Below are positions 22,471 to 34,390 of a stretch of DNA of 64,000 nt, one piece after another. The stretch's first letter is position 1; each line of letters starts with the position of its first letter. The notes under the pieces are model-generated. The model was given only the letters and a program-made list of their open reading frames with translations, had not been told where the DNA came from and made no database searches. Source of the DNA: Sclerodactyla briareus (taxonomy: Eukaryota > Echinodermata > Holothuroidea > Dendrochirotida > Sclerodactylidae); assembly GCA_026419785.1 (NCBI GenBank), contig JAODTK010005762.1, positions 292,501 through 356,500 on the forward strand, given 5' to 3'. The translations under genes were made by a program, and so were the position numbers.

Positions 22471-24620
22471 TGTCAGACACCCGCACGAGAATAATTTTGC
22501 ATATTTTCACGGCCCCAATTCCAACACACTCCCCGAAAAGATCTTTCACTTGATGGTTTTACTATTGGGACCCGAAGTTCACATCATCCATTAGGTGTAG
22601 CATTCCCGAATCGAGTGTGACAGTAGACTTGTACCTGGGTAAACGTCATAATTGCTCACCCGGTCATGTGGCTGAGGTGAGCTGAAAAACAGGAAAATTA
22701 CACAAATTAGCGAGCCCCGATCCTGTGTGTGCACCCACTTTCGAACTCCTCCAATACTGACAGTTTTGGGTCAATTGAATCAGAGAATGCCTTTGAGAAC
22801 ATTTGTGCTAGTACACCGAATGAGGCAATTTTTTGCGGGGGTCCCCGTAACATGGTAGGGAGCTGATGACCGTAGACAGCAACATGCCCATTATGCCCTG
22901 ATTCGCAGGCCCCACCGGAAATAAGCAATTTCTTATTGCGGCTACTTATCCGGACGGAACGATACAAAACTCATAAAATATCACTTGGGGACAAACACCG
23001 CTCTTCAGCCGAGAACTACGGCGTACGTTCGTCCGTTCCTGTCCCCTTCGTCGGTAGACGGAAGGTAACACTCGAAAATAAAATATCTTGCAACTCCTAC
23101 TCTCCAGACGTAGCGTAGGAAAGATGTATGCGCGGGAAATATATCTATAAGTTGCCTACCCCTCATTGTAAGTAATCGGCGTGGAGTACCTTGCTTCAGG
23201 ATTACAACGTAGTCTCGAACATATAATGTGTGGGTTACAATTGTTCGAGGCCTCAACCAATCAGATCACCACGCCCTATTTGAAAAAAACGATAACACCA
23301 GGCCTCACCTTCCTTCTTGGGTGATCCAGGGGTATTGAGGAAATGTTAGTATCAACCGACACCAATTACCGTCACCATGACAACTAACTCACGTCCTCCT
23401 CTCATCGTAAATGATACTCCTGATGGATCTGGCTTGCTGGAACTACCAACAGAGAAACGGGCAACTGTGGAAGATAAATTCAGGCAGATTATCAGTGACG
23501 ATGAAAATGAGTTTGACCTGCATGTGACCTAATAGCAGTTCCCGGGGAGCAGGTAAATGCTACTCTCAGAGGAGCATTTCCCTGCCGGGAGCAGGTTCCG
23601 TCGCGGACTCAACCCCCCCCCCCCTCCCCCATTTCCCTGCCGGGAGCAGGTTCCGTCGCGTACATTACGCCCCGCCCCCGCCACACCTCCAACCCTCCAC
23701 CCGCATCAGGAAGCAGAATAGTAAACTTTGCCAGGTACATTTAAAAAATTTCTGACAAAACAAAAGATGAGGTTTTTTTCCGAAACCACTAGTCTATTGA
23801 TTGCAATCATTGGATGTTTTGCTAGGTAATCAGTTTGTTTCAACTGTCCCGGTGTGAGAGTTTTGGAGTTGGGGGACTTGCTTTTGCTGTAAAGAGGGAA
23901 ATCAGTCGTACGGTTTGCTAGCCCCTAACTGCTCCGACGCATTTGGCACTAACAAGGAGAGAGGTTCACCTTCAAATCCATCACAACTTAATTGTTTGAA
24001 AAATCCAACGAATTCATTAAAATTGTTACTGAATCGAAATTTGTATAATATAGGCAAATAGAAAATTATTACTTGACCTCAGTGACCAACTCGCTCCTAT
24101 AGGCCTATTTCAGCACAATGGTGGACCAAATCCACCACGTTTCATTCGACAAAGTGAATATGCAAACTACATGTATAGAATGACACTATGTAGCTATGTT
24201 CAAATTTTCGTGGATCGAAGTTAGGACCATAATCCACAAAATTTCGTGAAAATATATGATTAAACTTTACATGAATTATGCCATGATGATAATAATTGCA
24301 TATGTTATGTATCAGTATATACCGAACTCCATGAATATAGTTTTCTTTACGGTTCGGTCGTGGTGTTGCCAACGAGCTCAAGCTGTCAAAGTGAATTACA
24401 TGCTTAGCACACCCCTACGAGTTCGTACCTACGATCTAATCGGATCGAGTTCATCCAGCCCCTAAACCACATACACTATTATTCAAGATCGGTCCCACGG
24501 TTTCTGAGCATTCCCGAGAACAGGGAAAAGCGAGACACACACACTGAAAACAGAACTTCGTTCGATCCACGGCATGCAGGTCACAACAACTACCACGTTT
24601 CAACCTTAGGGCTGTATCAG
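22471..24620. other. No recognised gene; one short direct duplication
   Basis: A 30-bp segment beginning ATTTCCCTGCCGGGAGCAGG is repeated at about 23,574 and 23,630, separated by a C-rich stretch. The palindrome GGTGGACCAAATCCACC lies at about 24,121. I see nothing else. Confidence 0.45.
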
Positions 24621-24629
24621 GCGTGTAAT

Positions 24630-24662
24630 TTTTTTTTTTTTTTTTTTTGGGGGGGGGGGGCG
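24630..24662. repeat. Adjacent poly-T and poly-G runs
   Basis: About 19 T are followed directly by about 12 G. Confidence 0.9.
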
Positions 24663-24689
24663 GGGCCTCTTTCAGAGCCCAGAGTTAGG

Positions 24690-24770
24690 TTCTTAAAATG
24701 TTGGTGCCACCATAGGAGAATTTTTGACGCTACAAACTCTCCAGGTGGCCGGAAACGGCACTTCACGACG
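24690..24770 (-). repeat. GGTGGCGC-core repeat family, minus copy
   Basis: The reverse complement shows GTGCCGTTTCCGGCCACCTGG, then a short middle, then a GGTGGCACCA end in the family order. It is diverged but consistent with the copies at 40,180 and 51,425. Confidence 0.5.
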
Positions 24771-26859
24771 GTCTATCCTGCATGTTCCTAGTCTTGAAAT
24801 ATAGATCTCGTTCTCGTGTCTGGAAATTTCTCAATTAACGTAAAAAGTGTTCTGTGAAAAATAGTATTAAATGATGTATGAGTTACTGCGACTAAGAATC
24901 ATCATTGGGGTGCCATGTCACCAGGGCTGACGTGTGGTGGCATTATTGCATTATAACATTTGCTTCGTAATTGCCCGAATGCACATTTGTTTGAGGGTGG
25001 TGGTGTTAGGCTCCGGGCGCTGGTAGGAACTGATAACCCACTCAGGTCAACAGATTCGCAGCAGTTGCACCTGCCGCTTGAAGCAAGCATGAGCGGTTCT
25101 AGACCTAAGTTTCCGGGCGCGGGGGGGGGGGGGGGCTTTAAGGGTTTGATACGGCAGATTATAGAAACCTGACTGAAAGTGAGTGGCAGGTTAAGGTACT
25201 CTTTTAATTTTCGATCAATAGAAGAATAAATCATGATTTTACAGTTATGGCAGCACTACTTCTGTTTGTCGACTTGACAGTACGGTCACTATTACTGTAC
25301 AAGCAGCCTATGTACTCGACGGGACTATGAGATAGCATTTACTTTTATGGCATTCAGGAGTAGGCGTATCCTGGTTATCGCGAGAAATATGACCTGTGGA
25401 AAATTTGGTAGCTTAAAGGTGTGAAAGGAGACAGGGCGCTCATGTTAGTTCAATATGCAATACGAAAATTCAACATGAAAATATCAACACCCTCTGGCGT
25501 TTTTTTTGGGAGGGGGGCTGAGCACATTTTTATGGGGGTAGAACCGCGCCTGGCATGTATGTCTGCGGTACAGAAGTGATAAACGAACCAAAGGATGGTG
25601 AAAAAACCTTGCTGAGGAGTCTTTTGTAGAATCGACAGGACGCTATACCCGCGGAAACGCTTTGGGGGCCGTGATACAGTGATAAAGGGCTGAATACGAG
25701 CTCAAATTAAAGGGATACATCGGAGCGGAATGCTGACTAACTCTGTTTGCCGAGTTTGCTGGCAAATACTGTTTTACAAATACGAATATGTTGAAAAATG
25801 AGTTCACATTTTATACTCCGAAATTTCAAGATCGGCAGAACGTGCGCGAGGGATCGGAAGGCGTGGTAATGGTCGTGGATAATTTCAAAACTATTTGCGA
25901 CACTGATTTATTCATTATTTATTTTGCTGAAGAAACAAGAGAGGTAATCGAGAAACAAATGTGCGATTATCAAAAAGGACGCTAGATGGTGAATGACACT
26001 AGACAGACCGGTTGTTCGAGATTCGCCCAACATTTGTTTTTCACATGTCGCATATGTTCTTTGTGAATGTGAACTGGTTCATAATCGCAATGCTACACGC
26101 GACATTCGCAGTACGTCGTGAGAGTCCACGACAAACCGCATCCGACTCTGCCACCACCGCGGAACTTCGCGGTGCCCCCGCATGTGAGAACGGACACTTA
26201 TAGAGGAAAAACAACGCCAGATCGAGGGCCCGAAGGGCCCTCTTGCTGGCTTGACAGAGTGATTGTTTCAGTTCTGTAGGGGGCAAGCAGGGAAGGGGGG
26301 GGGGGGCGAGGAAGACCAAGATGGAAATGAGGTAGGGGAGGGGAGGGGGCTACGAAACTCGGGGGAGTGACAGACGAGGGAGTACGGAAGGGCGGAGAGG
26401 ACAGTAATGTAATGGGAGTAAAGTGGCAGAAGAAGTTATAATGGATAATAGGTGATAGGAGGTAAGATTATATTTTATGGTAATTTATTTATACTATTTG
26501 CTTATTTAATTATTTATTTGGATTTGAGGGAGGGAGAAAGGAAGGGAGAGGTTTGGAACTGGTGCGCCCACCCAATAAGAGGGGCTGTGGCGGGACCGCT
26601 GTCCGTACTGTTTGGCCGGAGCGTATTAACTCACAAGCACTCGACCATCAAACCCCGCCACACACACCCACCCCACCCAAAAAAGGGATTCCTTGAAAAT
26701 AAAACGACCCCCTTACTACCTCACTTGTAATGGGGTGTGGCTAATCGACCACGGGGGAGAGGCGCAATAGAAAAAAGGGGAAAAAATTACTAGCCGAAGT
26801 CGGCATAGGAAATACTTAGGGCCCAGAATGGAAGGCTGGGAGAGGAGGAAAGAGGGAAA
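24771..26859. other. No recognised gene; G-rich patches
   Basis: Poly-G runs occur at about 25,121-25,134 and 26,297-26,307. The sequence at 25,505-25,555 has a G-rich run ending in CGCGCCTGG, like the end of another repeat. A 65-codon frame at 25,788-25,985 (plus) has mixed, protein-like composition but no recognised domain. The 26,300-26,700 stretch is G/A-rich and may be part of the degraded 3' end of the neighbouring LINE. Confidence 0.35.
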
Positions 26860-29050
26860 AAAAGAAGAAACAGAGGGCAATGTCGTCAGCGAATTGGGAG
26901 ATACAGATGTTAGCGGGTTGGAGTTTGGCAAGTCATTCACATAGATTATATACAGCAGAGGACTGAGGACAGACCTCCTGGGGAGTCCCAGCACTGTGAT
27001 TAAAAGAGGGGGGCAGCATGATTGTTATGGTACATGGTAATTTTCCTATTACTCGAAGGAAGGCGGAAAAACAGGTTGGTTACATTAGAAGGAATGTTGA
27101 GTTTGCAAAGTATCAATTTAAGGCCGTTTTATCAGACTGGTCGAAAGCTTTCTCAGCATCGAAAAATAGCATGGGTCTGCAGATTCCTTTTAAACCTAAT
27201 TTGATGCATCGTCGTGGACTGAAAAGTGGACCAGTATCCCTCTGCGGTCCTTGAAAACATATTGGATTCTGAAAGATCCTCATGTTCCAAGGAAGTCCCG
27301 AAGCCCTCCCCCCCCACGGTTCTCTCAAAGATTTTGCCAACCCAAGATGTAAGCAATAGGGCGGTAATGAAGGGTCAAGGGGGGATTTATTAGCCTTGGG
27401 AATTAGAATATTTTTGGCAGTTTTCCAGGAGGCATGGAAATAACAGCATTGAGGACCATGGTGAAGAACCCCTACAAACACAAAAACGTTTTAAAAACTC
27501 TTCACCATGTTTCGCTAATGTTTCAAAATCTTTTTTCGTTGAGTATCACGAAGGTTGGAGAATGTTCCAGAACGTTGTGCACAAAACGTTTTGAAGAAAC
27601 TTTTTGAAAACATTTTCTGAAAGTGTTCTGAAAGGGTTTTGTGGCAAATGATTTGCGCCACAACGGATTTAAGTATGTTAGTATATTATCGATTTGTTAC
27701 CTAGGTTTGCTGTAACTTCTAAATTTGAAGTTGAATTGAAATGCCTCTAGAATATTTCCCACAACATTTTTGGGATGGTATGGGAACGTTTCTGTAACAT
27801 TCGTGTTATCAACATTAAACGTTTTCAAAAAAAACATATGAGAAACATGTTTAGAAACGTTCGAGAAGCTTACAAGGGTAAGCAGAGCGGACTCTGGGAG
27901 ATGCTTAAGGAGACGATAAGTAATCCCATCAGGACCAGGAGAAGAAGACGTTTATTTTGCCTAAGAAATTCCTACTTTCCAAAGAGTTAATGGGGTTAAT
28001 AAGGTCCGGGCGTTAGGGACACAGTTTTGTGTAACGTTTAGAGGGAGATTTCCATTTATGTAGTTGTCAATTTGATTTAAATGCTCAGTCAAAGTTGGGG
28101 GCATAATGGAGGGGTAAAAATATTTTTGAAGGTGGAGGCTAAGAGTGGGAAGTGGCGGTGCTATCAATGAGGTTAGTAGGGATTGAGTTTTTCTTGGGGT
28201 TAAAGTGGAATTGGGGAAAAAAAAAAATTTTTTTCCAAAGCCTTTGGGTCATCTTTCTTATTTAGGTTAGGCAGAAGCTTTCCAAGCAATAGTTTTCTGA
28301 CTTTTTTATATTCATTTTCTATTGGATGTAAGGACATTTATCGCCCTTTTGGTGTGCATGTTACGATTTTCCATATATTGTCTTCTGATTTTTCTCCTGG
28401 CCCTGATAAGGATCTAGAGGGCTTGCTGATTTTCCAAGGCCTGTCCTCCTTGAGAAGGGGGCAAGCTAGCTTCGAAGGATGAGTTTATGGAGGGTTATTT
28501 CTCTGGGCATGTAATCAATATTCTGAGGATAATTTTCAGAGTTGTTCCAACTTTTGTTGATATGTAATGGAAAAGGGGTGGAAATTTCTCCTCAAAAGGG
28601 CCCCAATTAGTTTTTCCCTAGGATTCCTGTAGGAGGGGGGAGTAGAGTATAGAGGGCGGGACGTTAAAGGTAGTAAGAACTAGGTAGGGTTCACTGAGAT
28701 CTGGATCTCATGATTAGGGTGTTGATCTGATTGGCAGCAAGATCAGTGGAGGCAATACATGGTCAAGGAGCTCTCTTTAAGGTTTTCTGGGGTCCGTCTG
28801 GTCTAGTATTGAGCAGTGAGGACAGCAAGCCCATTCCTTTCCCAGATTATTATTTAAAGAGATGTCTCCCAGGAGTAGTTCTACCACAGCCAAAGTCTTT
28901 GTGAGGCAGTTGAGGTCACCGATATGATAGAACTTAGATTTAGCTTATCAAAACTTGATCGTACTTTATTACCGGAGGGGGGGTTGGGTTATAGTAACCG
29001 TGACCTCAATGCAGGTTTTGTGCTTAGTGGGGAGGTATGTGATAACGGCC
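26860..29050 (-). pseudogene. Decayed non-LTR retrotransposon (LINE) ORF2
   Basis: Reading the minus strand from high to low coordinates, pieces of a LINE ORF2 appear in order but in shifting frames. An endonuclease-like remnant (GDLNC-like) is near 28,910. Then comes a basic linker with RARRKIRRQ near 28,400. The reverse transcriptase starts with PGPDGITYRLL at about 27,930. It continues after an insertion with SWKTAKNILIPKANKSPLDPS, FFDAEKAFDQ, then SVLSPLLYIIYVNDLP at about 26,970, and the catalytic FADD box at 26,882-26,893 in a different frame. These are standard RT motifs of Jockey/CR1-like LINEs; the exact clade is uncertain. Several stops and frameshifts, and the insertion at 27,478-27,870, make it inactive. 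Confidence 0.85.
27478..27870. mobile_element. Small element inserted in the LINE reverse transcriptase
   Basis: This 393-bp block interrupts the RT reading between the PGPDGI region and the SWKTAK region, which are contiguous in intact LINEs. TACAA occurs on both sides (27,473-27,477 and 27,871-27,875) and may be the target duplication. The ends carry related inverted motifs (AACGTTTTAAAAAC at the left, AACGTTTCTAAAC on the complement at the right), and the interior repeats AACGTTTT/AACATTTT. No coding capacity. It is a MITE candidate of unknown superfamily. Confidence 0.55.
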
Positions 29051-29821
29051 CTTTAAGTTGCTTTATATTAACGATTTAACCTCTCTCGATAGGTTCCCTC
29101 GAAGTTGACCGTACGATGATGATCCCGGTGTCGTTGTACGGCTACACATCCCGGAAGCATTCTTAGAAGCTACCCCATCAGACGACAAGTTCGGCGATCA
29201 GCCTGCCCCATAGTACAGACCTGACACACATACACACGACCTGGGTAAATGAGAGATTAAAAAAATAAATGACGTGGCAACGAACAGGTTTTTGTCATGC
29301 AACAGATTCTCCTCTGCTCAAATGACATAGCTGAAAAAAGGGATATATGTCGTCAAACAAACTATTTCTTTGAGAATTAAGCATGTGTGCCTGTTTAGGT
29401 AATTTCAATTATAATGAAGTCATAAGGAGGGGAGGGGGAGGGGGGGGGCTGTCGCATGAGTAGGAGGCCGGGTGGGCTCAGGAGGCGGGAGAATATATAC
29501 ATTATGGAGATGTTACAAACAGTTTGGTTTATCGACGGAGTTCTTTGAGTGGCATTGCCTGCATGATACACGGTGCATGTTTTCATATGCAACTAACAAC
29601 ACTAATGCACGTATCAACATTTATGCTAGCAACATGAACATCCACACTACTAGGTATTATCTAACATTTATTGAATCATCAGAATTAACAATTGCCCTTT
29701 GCAACCGCTAAGTTATCGATGGGCTGACCACCAAACATTATAAATTGACAGATGTAGCAATACCTTTTTTATCACACTACGAATGCGTTTTAGTCAATGG
29801 CCCTGCTCGGGACGAGCGCGC
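29051..29821. other. No recognised feature
   Basis: G-rich patches occur at about 29,425-29,450. Nothing else is recognised. Confidence 0.4.
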
Positions 29822-31509
29822 TTAAAGCCGCGTTTTCCCATGGGCACCGGGCGGGCGGGCGGGCGGGCGGGCCGGGCACGCGGACAACCGAGTGACCCGC
29901 TTCCATGCACGCGGGCGGCAGGCGGGCGTTTTCTTGAAGTCACGCACCTCTCACCTTAGTGTGTACTTGCCTATATAAGAACCGTGTAGCCTATCTATTA
30001 TTTTGTGTTATTATTGTTATATTGTTATTATCATTATTATGATTAATTAATCATTCATTATTTATTAATTATGATTTATCAAACCGGCACGCAAGTATAG
30101 TCCTACTAGCGTTTAAACGCTAAACCACCGGTGTTTAGTTTCTCGAACCATTGTTCTAATGGGGGTGTCTTTCGAACTGGTGACTTTAGTAATTACCAGA
30201 TAGAATGAATACAAAACTGTACGTGCTTTCAACGGCTACGCGACGCAGTCACAAACTCTTGGTTGTTGTCGCTCTACCTTGGTATATAGGTATTACGAGT
30301 TCCGAGAAGAGCGCTTTGCGCATAAATGTCAACGATAGCGCCAAATTACAAAATAATTTATTTTATACAAATTAACCTCACAATTGCCAGGTTTTGGAGA
30401 TTTAATTGCATAAACTGACACGTCAATGGTTTTTTTTCTTTTTAAACATGCGTAAAGGTGTTCAATAGGTGTCCGGCGTTAAAAAGGAGAGAATTTGTAT
30501 ACGATATCATTACGAGTGTTGAACAGTTAGGAGGTTGCTTGGAACATTGAATGGAACATAACTTCGCTCTCTACTCGCAACTACCGGGTACAAGCCAGTA
30601 AGATTGCAGGGAAATCCCCGGAAACGATACGAAATACAACGCGGGACCACGGCGGGCGGGTCGGAAAAAATCGCTAAGGACCGATTCGAGAAAACGCCCG
30701 CCCGCCCGCCCGCCCGCGTGCATGGAAACGGACTCCATTGAAAATACGGTGAGCGATTTTAGACGCCCGCCGCCCCGAAGCCCGCCTGCCCCGCCGCGTG
30801 CATGGCGGGCGGGCGGGCGTTAGAATGGCTCACCATATATTTCAATGGAACCGTTTCCATGCAAGAGGGCGGGCACGCAGGCTACGCGGGCACGCGGCGG
30901 GCGGGCGTTTTCTCGAATCGGTCAGGTAGCGATTTTACCCGCGTGCCCGCGTGGTAGTCGTCATCGATTTACGGGCTTTCCCTGCATCTCTTATGCCCTG
31001 TAGGCCCGATAGTGGAGAGTAGAGACAATGTATGTTCAAAAATGTTCCAAACAACATCATAAACTGTTTCAACACTCGTGATGATATCAGGTATACCAAA
31101 TTGTCCCTATTTTTAACGACCAGACAACAACTTTGAACACATGTTTTTAACCATGACGTGTTCAAGTATTTGCTAATAAATTTCCAAAACCTGATCAATG
31201 TGAAGGTTCTAATAGTTTTAAGCGCTATCGTTGAAATTTAGACAAGATTCTCAGCAATAAACAACGGTGGTTAGGTTTAAACACTGGTATGCGTCCGGGT
31301 TGATTGATTAATAACAATAATAAGAAAATTAAAAAAACAATAATCCACGGTTCTTACATAGCACATATACACACCAAACGCTTGGGAAGAGGTGCCATGA
31401 TTGTGTTGAAAACGGCATGCACCAGCCTGCCGCCCGCCCGCGTCATGGAAAAGGGTCATCCGCGTGCCCGCGTGCCCGCGGGCCCGCGTGCATGGAAACA
31501 CGGCTTTAT
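29822..31509. mobile_element. 1.68-kb palindromic DNA element with GC-rich modules
   Basis: The whole segment folds on itself. The left half matches the reverse complement of the right half from tip to axis (axis near 30,790), with the left half longer by roughly 250 bp of indels. The tips are TTAAAGCCGCGTTTTCCCATG on the left and, reverse complemented, ATAAAGCCGTGTTTCCATG on the right. Landmarks shared between arms include ATAAGAACCGTG, CAAACCGGCACGC, CAACGATAGCGC, GATATCATTACGAGTGTTGAA and GACCGATTCGAGAAAACGCCC. A GC module, GTTTCCATGCACGCGGGCGGGCG, occurs near both tips and twice near the axis. TTAA/TTAT at the borders suggests a TTAA target site with one mutation. No coding frame is credible. 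Superfamily is unknown; the TTAAAG start hints at Kolobok or piggyBac-like target choice. Confidence 0.8.
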
Positions 31510-33654
31510 CGCAGACAATGATCGAAAGGCTGCAGTCGCATGTTTGTGTACATGCAGAGCCCATCTTACGATGATTTGAGGCTAGAACCTTCAGTCCCTA
31601 GGGAACAGACTCCTGTGTGTTTCAGCTATATACGGTAGACAACTATTCCTGCCCGTTAAGTTGGAGACCTCCTATGCTCTTCCAACCCGATGCTGCTTCA
31701 TGCCACTCGAATTACTTCACCATCTCTGCCGATAAAGACTACATGCTACAGACAGCCATTCGTACCAATTGAGGCCTCTCTTGGTTGACTATACCCTATA
31801 ATTCCATGGTACTTTTGCGGTTCCACCGCCGGCTTGGCATCACCGAAGTGTCGGAGACGTTCGACGATAAGCAGCTAAGTATACGTCTCTGTCCGTTTAA
31901 ACCCCGTGTTGGAGCTTCTGTCAGTATTCAAATTCAAAGTTCATTGTACAATCTAAGGTAACTCACTAGTTCGTATGTTTTTGTAATTTTTAATTCCAAC
32001 CGTCTGGTTCCGGTTGTCTACCATTGCAATGTACCATATTTATTATTTAACCATGTGTATTGTAAAGGCAGTTTGATTGGAGACAGGTAATCCCCTGCTC
32101 CACTACTGATGATGAGCCGATAGGCTAACCAGGGAACAACAAGTAACCTCAACTAACATCGGCTGGCTGCTAAACCGCCAATGTGTATATCCCCACATCT
32201 GAGCGAGCAGTAGGCGACACTGTCTCATGTTGATAGCGGAAGGTCGCATCCAAGGGCTATGGAAAATTCAAAGGGACAATAAATACTGTCGGTCTAGACC
32301 TAGGGATATGAAAGTCGCCAATTCTGCATCAGGACACGCATGGTGTATGTGGGGGTTTTTACGATGCACAGGAGAACGTGCAGATTGAGAACTTGTGACA
32401 GTTTGTACATCACAACCTACAATTCTTTCAACAAGTAGGTCTACGGCCTTTGGTGATATATGTTATAACTTTCATGGAAAGTCGAAGTCAGTCGATGCGT
32501 CCTACATCCCGTGAAGAGAAAAGGTTCAGTAGCGATTCTTTGTGAAACAAACTGAATAGTAGACCTATAGTCGGGTGTTGTAATATTAGAGAGGAGTGCC
32601 TTATAGTGCCATAGTCTGGTTGCTGTGTGACACCCAAAGTTAGTCTCTTGATGCCGAAATCAAAAGAAGGTTAATATCTCAAGTAGGTATGAATGCAGCG
32701 TAAAAAAAGTGAGAATCTGCGCATACAGGAATTTCCTAGAGAAAATACGCTTGATTAAAAATATATAAAAAAAGACACCTAAATGGGCGTCCGGGCGGGG
32801 ACCCACGGGCTAATGGGGAAGTTGGTCTCGAATAGATCGCCATGTTCCGGATCGCGATAAAATTAGGCTTCCGCTACACTCTTTATAACTCGATAACTTT
32901 ATACTTACACTGAACCAAACTGCAAAAGTCGAGACACACATCGAGTCCTCCTTCTCCCCATCTCTGAATGTTCCACTGTCAACCACGGAATGATTGGTAA
33001 AAACAGGGACGCTCAATATCTGGTGTATTATGGTCGAACGAGTCTTCCAGTTTCATACCTTAGGGACCTAATCACTCGAGTTTTATCATTCGCTTTCACG
33101 CCGAGTTTTTGTCGACAGCAACAGAAATGTGTTGCGAGGGGATCCACAAAATGACTTATCGTTACGATGGTCTTGTTTAAATACGGCTAAGACATCGCGT
33201 GGGCATGCAGTGTCAATGTGTTCGAATTCCGTGAATACTTCGAAAAGTTCGGACAACCTCAAGTTTTAAACTGGTGGCGCGGTTGCCCATCGTACAAAAC
33301 TGTGAATCCGACGTAGATGGGTTTTTTTTATATTCTATTACGTCATGTTTCTCTGTAATAAAATGAGATCATATATTTGATCATAATCAGTTCCAGAAAT
33401 AGAAATAAACAAACTGAACAGTGCCCGAATCGAATTGCATACATATAGGCCTAATCAACCTCATTGTTATAAAATCAGATAATGAAAGGTTATAACACGT
33501 ACTTATAAACTGTCAAGGCCTTTTCAAAACAGTATCATGAAAGCAGTATCATGAACTTTTCTATACATATCGACAAAGCGAGGGGGTGGTAGGCCCTACA
33601 TACTGGTGAGGGGTGGTTAGGCCTACATAGACGCGGAGAATGGTTAGTTAGAGT
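31510..33654. other. No recognised feature
   Basis: About 2.1 kb with no gene, clear repeat or mobile element that I can support. Confidence 0.4.
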
Positions 33655-34070
33655 GGATCAGTGGCGCTCCTGCAGCAAATTCGGGTTCGAATTCCGGCAG
33701 TCACTAAACGTTTTTCCCCAGGTGGCTGTATACTTGATTTTCACTTCAGGTCCGCCGTGATTCATGGATTTTCAGGGGGTTATTGTGGTTCTCGTTACGG
33801 GATATTTGCAATAAGTCTCGGCTGTGAGCAGTTACGTGAACTTGAACTTCCGTTCTGCAGGTTCATGAGAAAGTGGTCGGTCGGTCTGGAAGTTCACTGA
33901 TAGTCCTTTCGGATGGAGACGTATTAAAATGGCGTAGGTTAGGTGGGGAATGGTTACACCCATGCCTCGATACATCTAAGCAACTGGTCGAGAAGGAGAA
34001 GAGAAGGCGTCCCAATACGGCAGCCAGGGTCCTTAGAGGAGCCTCAGTTGTGGCTTTCTCCTGAACCGTT
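33655..34070 (+). repeat. SINE-like dispersed repeat, copy 2, with tRNA-like head
   Basis: The 5' end has GTGGATCAGTGGCGCTCC, resembling an A-box, and GGGTTCGAATTCC, an intact B-box, about 20 nt further on. The body from about 33,740 matches 9,078-9,390 (shared CTGTGAGCAGT, TAAAATGGCGT, GGTTACACC, GTCGAGAAG, CAGCCAGGG blocks). A pol III promoter-like head plus a conserved ~310-bp body seen twice supports a tRNA-derived SINE. The 3' end is not sharply defined; AAATAAAATATAAAAATTAAAT follows at about 34,082. Confidence 0.6.
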
Positions 34071-34184
34071 AGAAACAAACCAAATAAAATATAAAAATTA
34101 AATCAATAAGCGGTACAAATGTATGTTCAAGACTTAGCATCAGTCGTGAATGTTCGTCCAGCACATTTGGGGGTGTTGTAATGT

Positions 34185-34390
34185 GTGTAAACCAAACAAA
34201 CAATTTTTCCTATTGCCAGTTTGTTTGCAACCAAATAATTGATTTCTGTGGCTTGAGCTACAGCACCATTGTGCTCTTCTTTGTGCTTCTGCATAGGCAG
34301 GGAGAAGTGTGCGTCAATGCTAGACTAGGTACTATTACTGGTGAGTCATTATTTTGTGTCGCATATGCACTGGGGAAGAAAATTTGAATC
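34185..34390 (-). repeat. Single copy of the ~133-bp unit amplified at 56-57 kb
   Basis: The reverse complement matches the end of the array near 57,040-57,245. It includes one array unit (CCCAGTGCATATGCGACACA through CACCAGTAATAGTACCTAG and TCTAGCATTGA) and the adjoining non-tandem flank (GAGCACAATGGYGC, CCACAGAAAT, TTTGGTTGCAAACAAACTGGCA). Here the unit occurs once. Confidence 0.75.

Noticed and set aside
29826-31505. Host coding frames of 87-95 codons across the GC-rich palindrome
   Set aside because: They run through inverted repeat modules and appear in both arms as mirror shadows.
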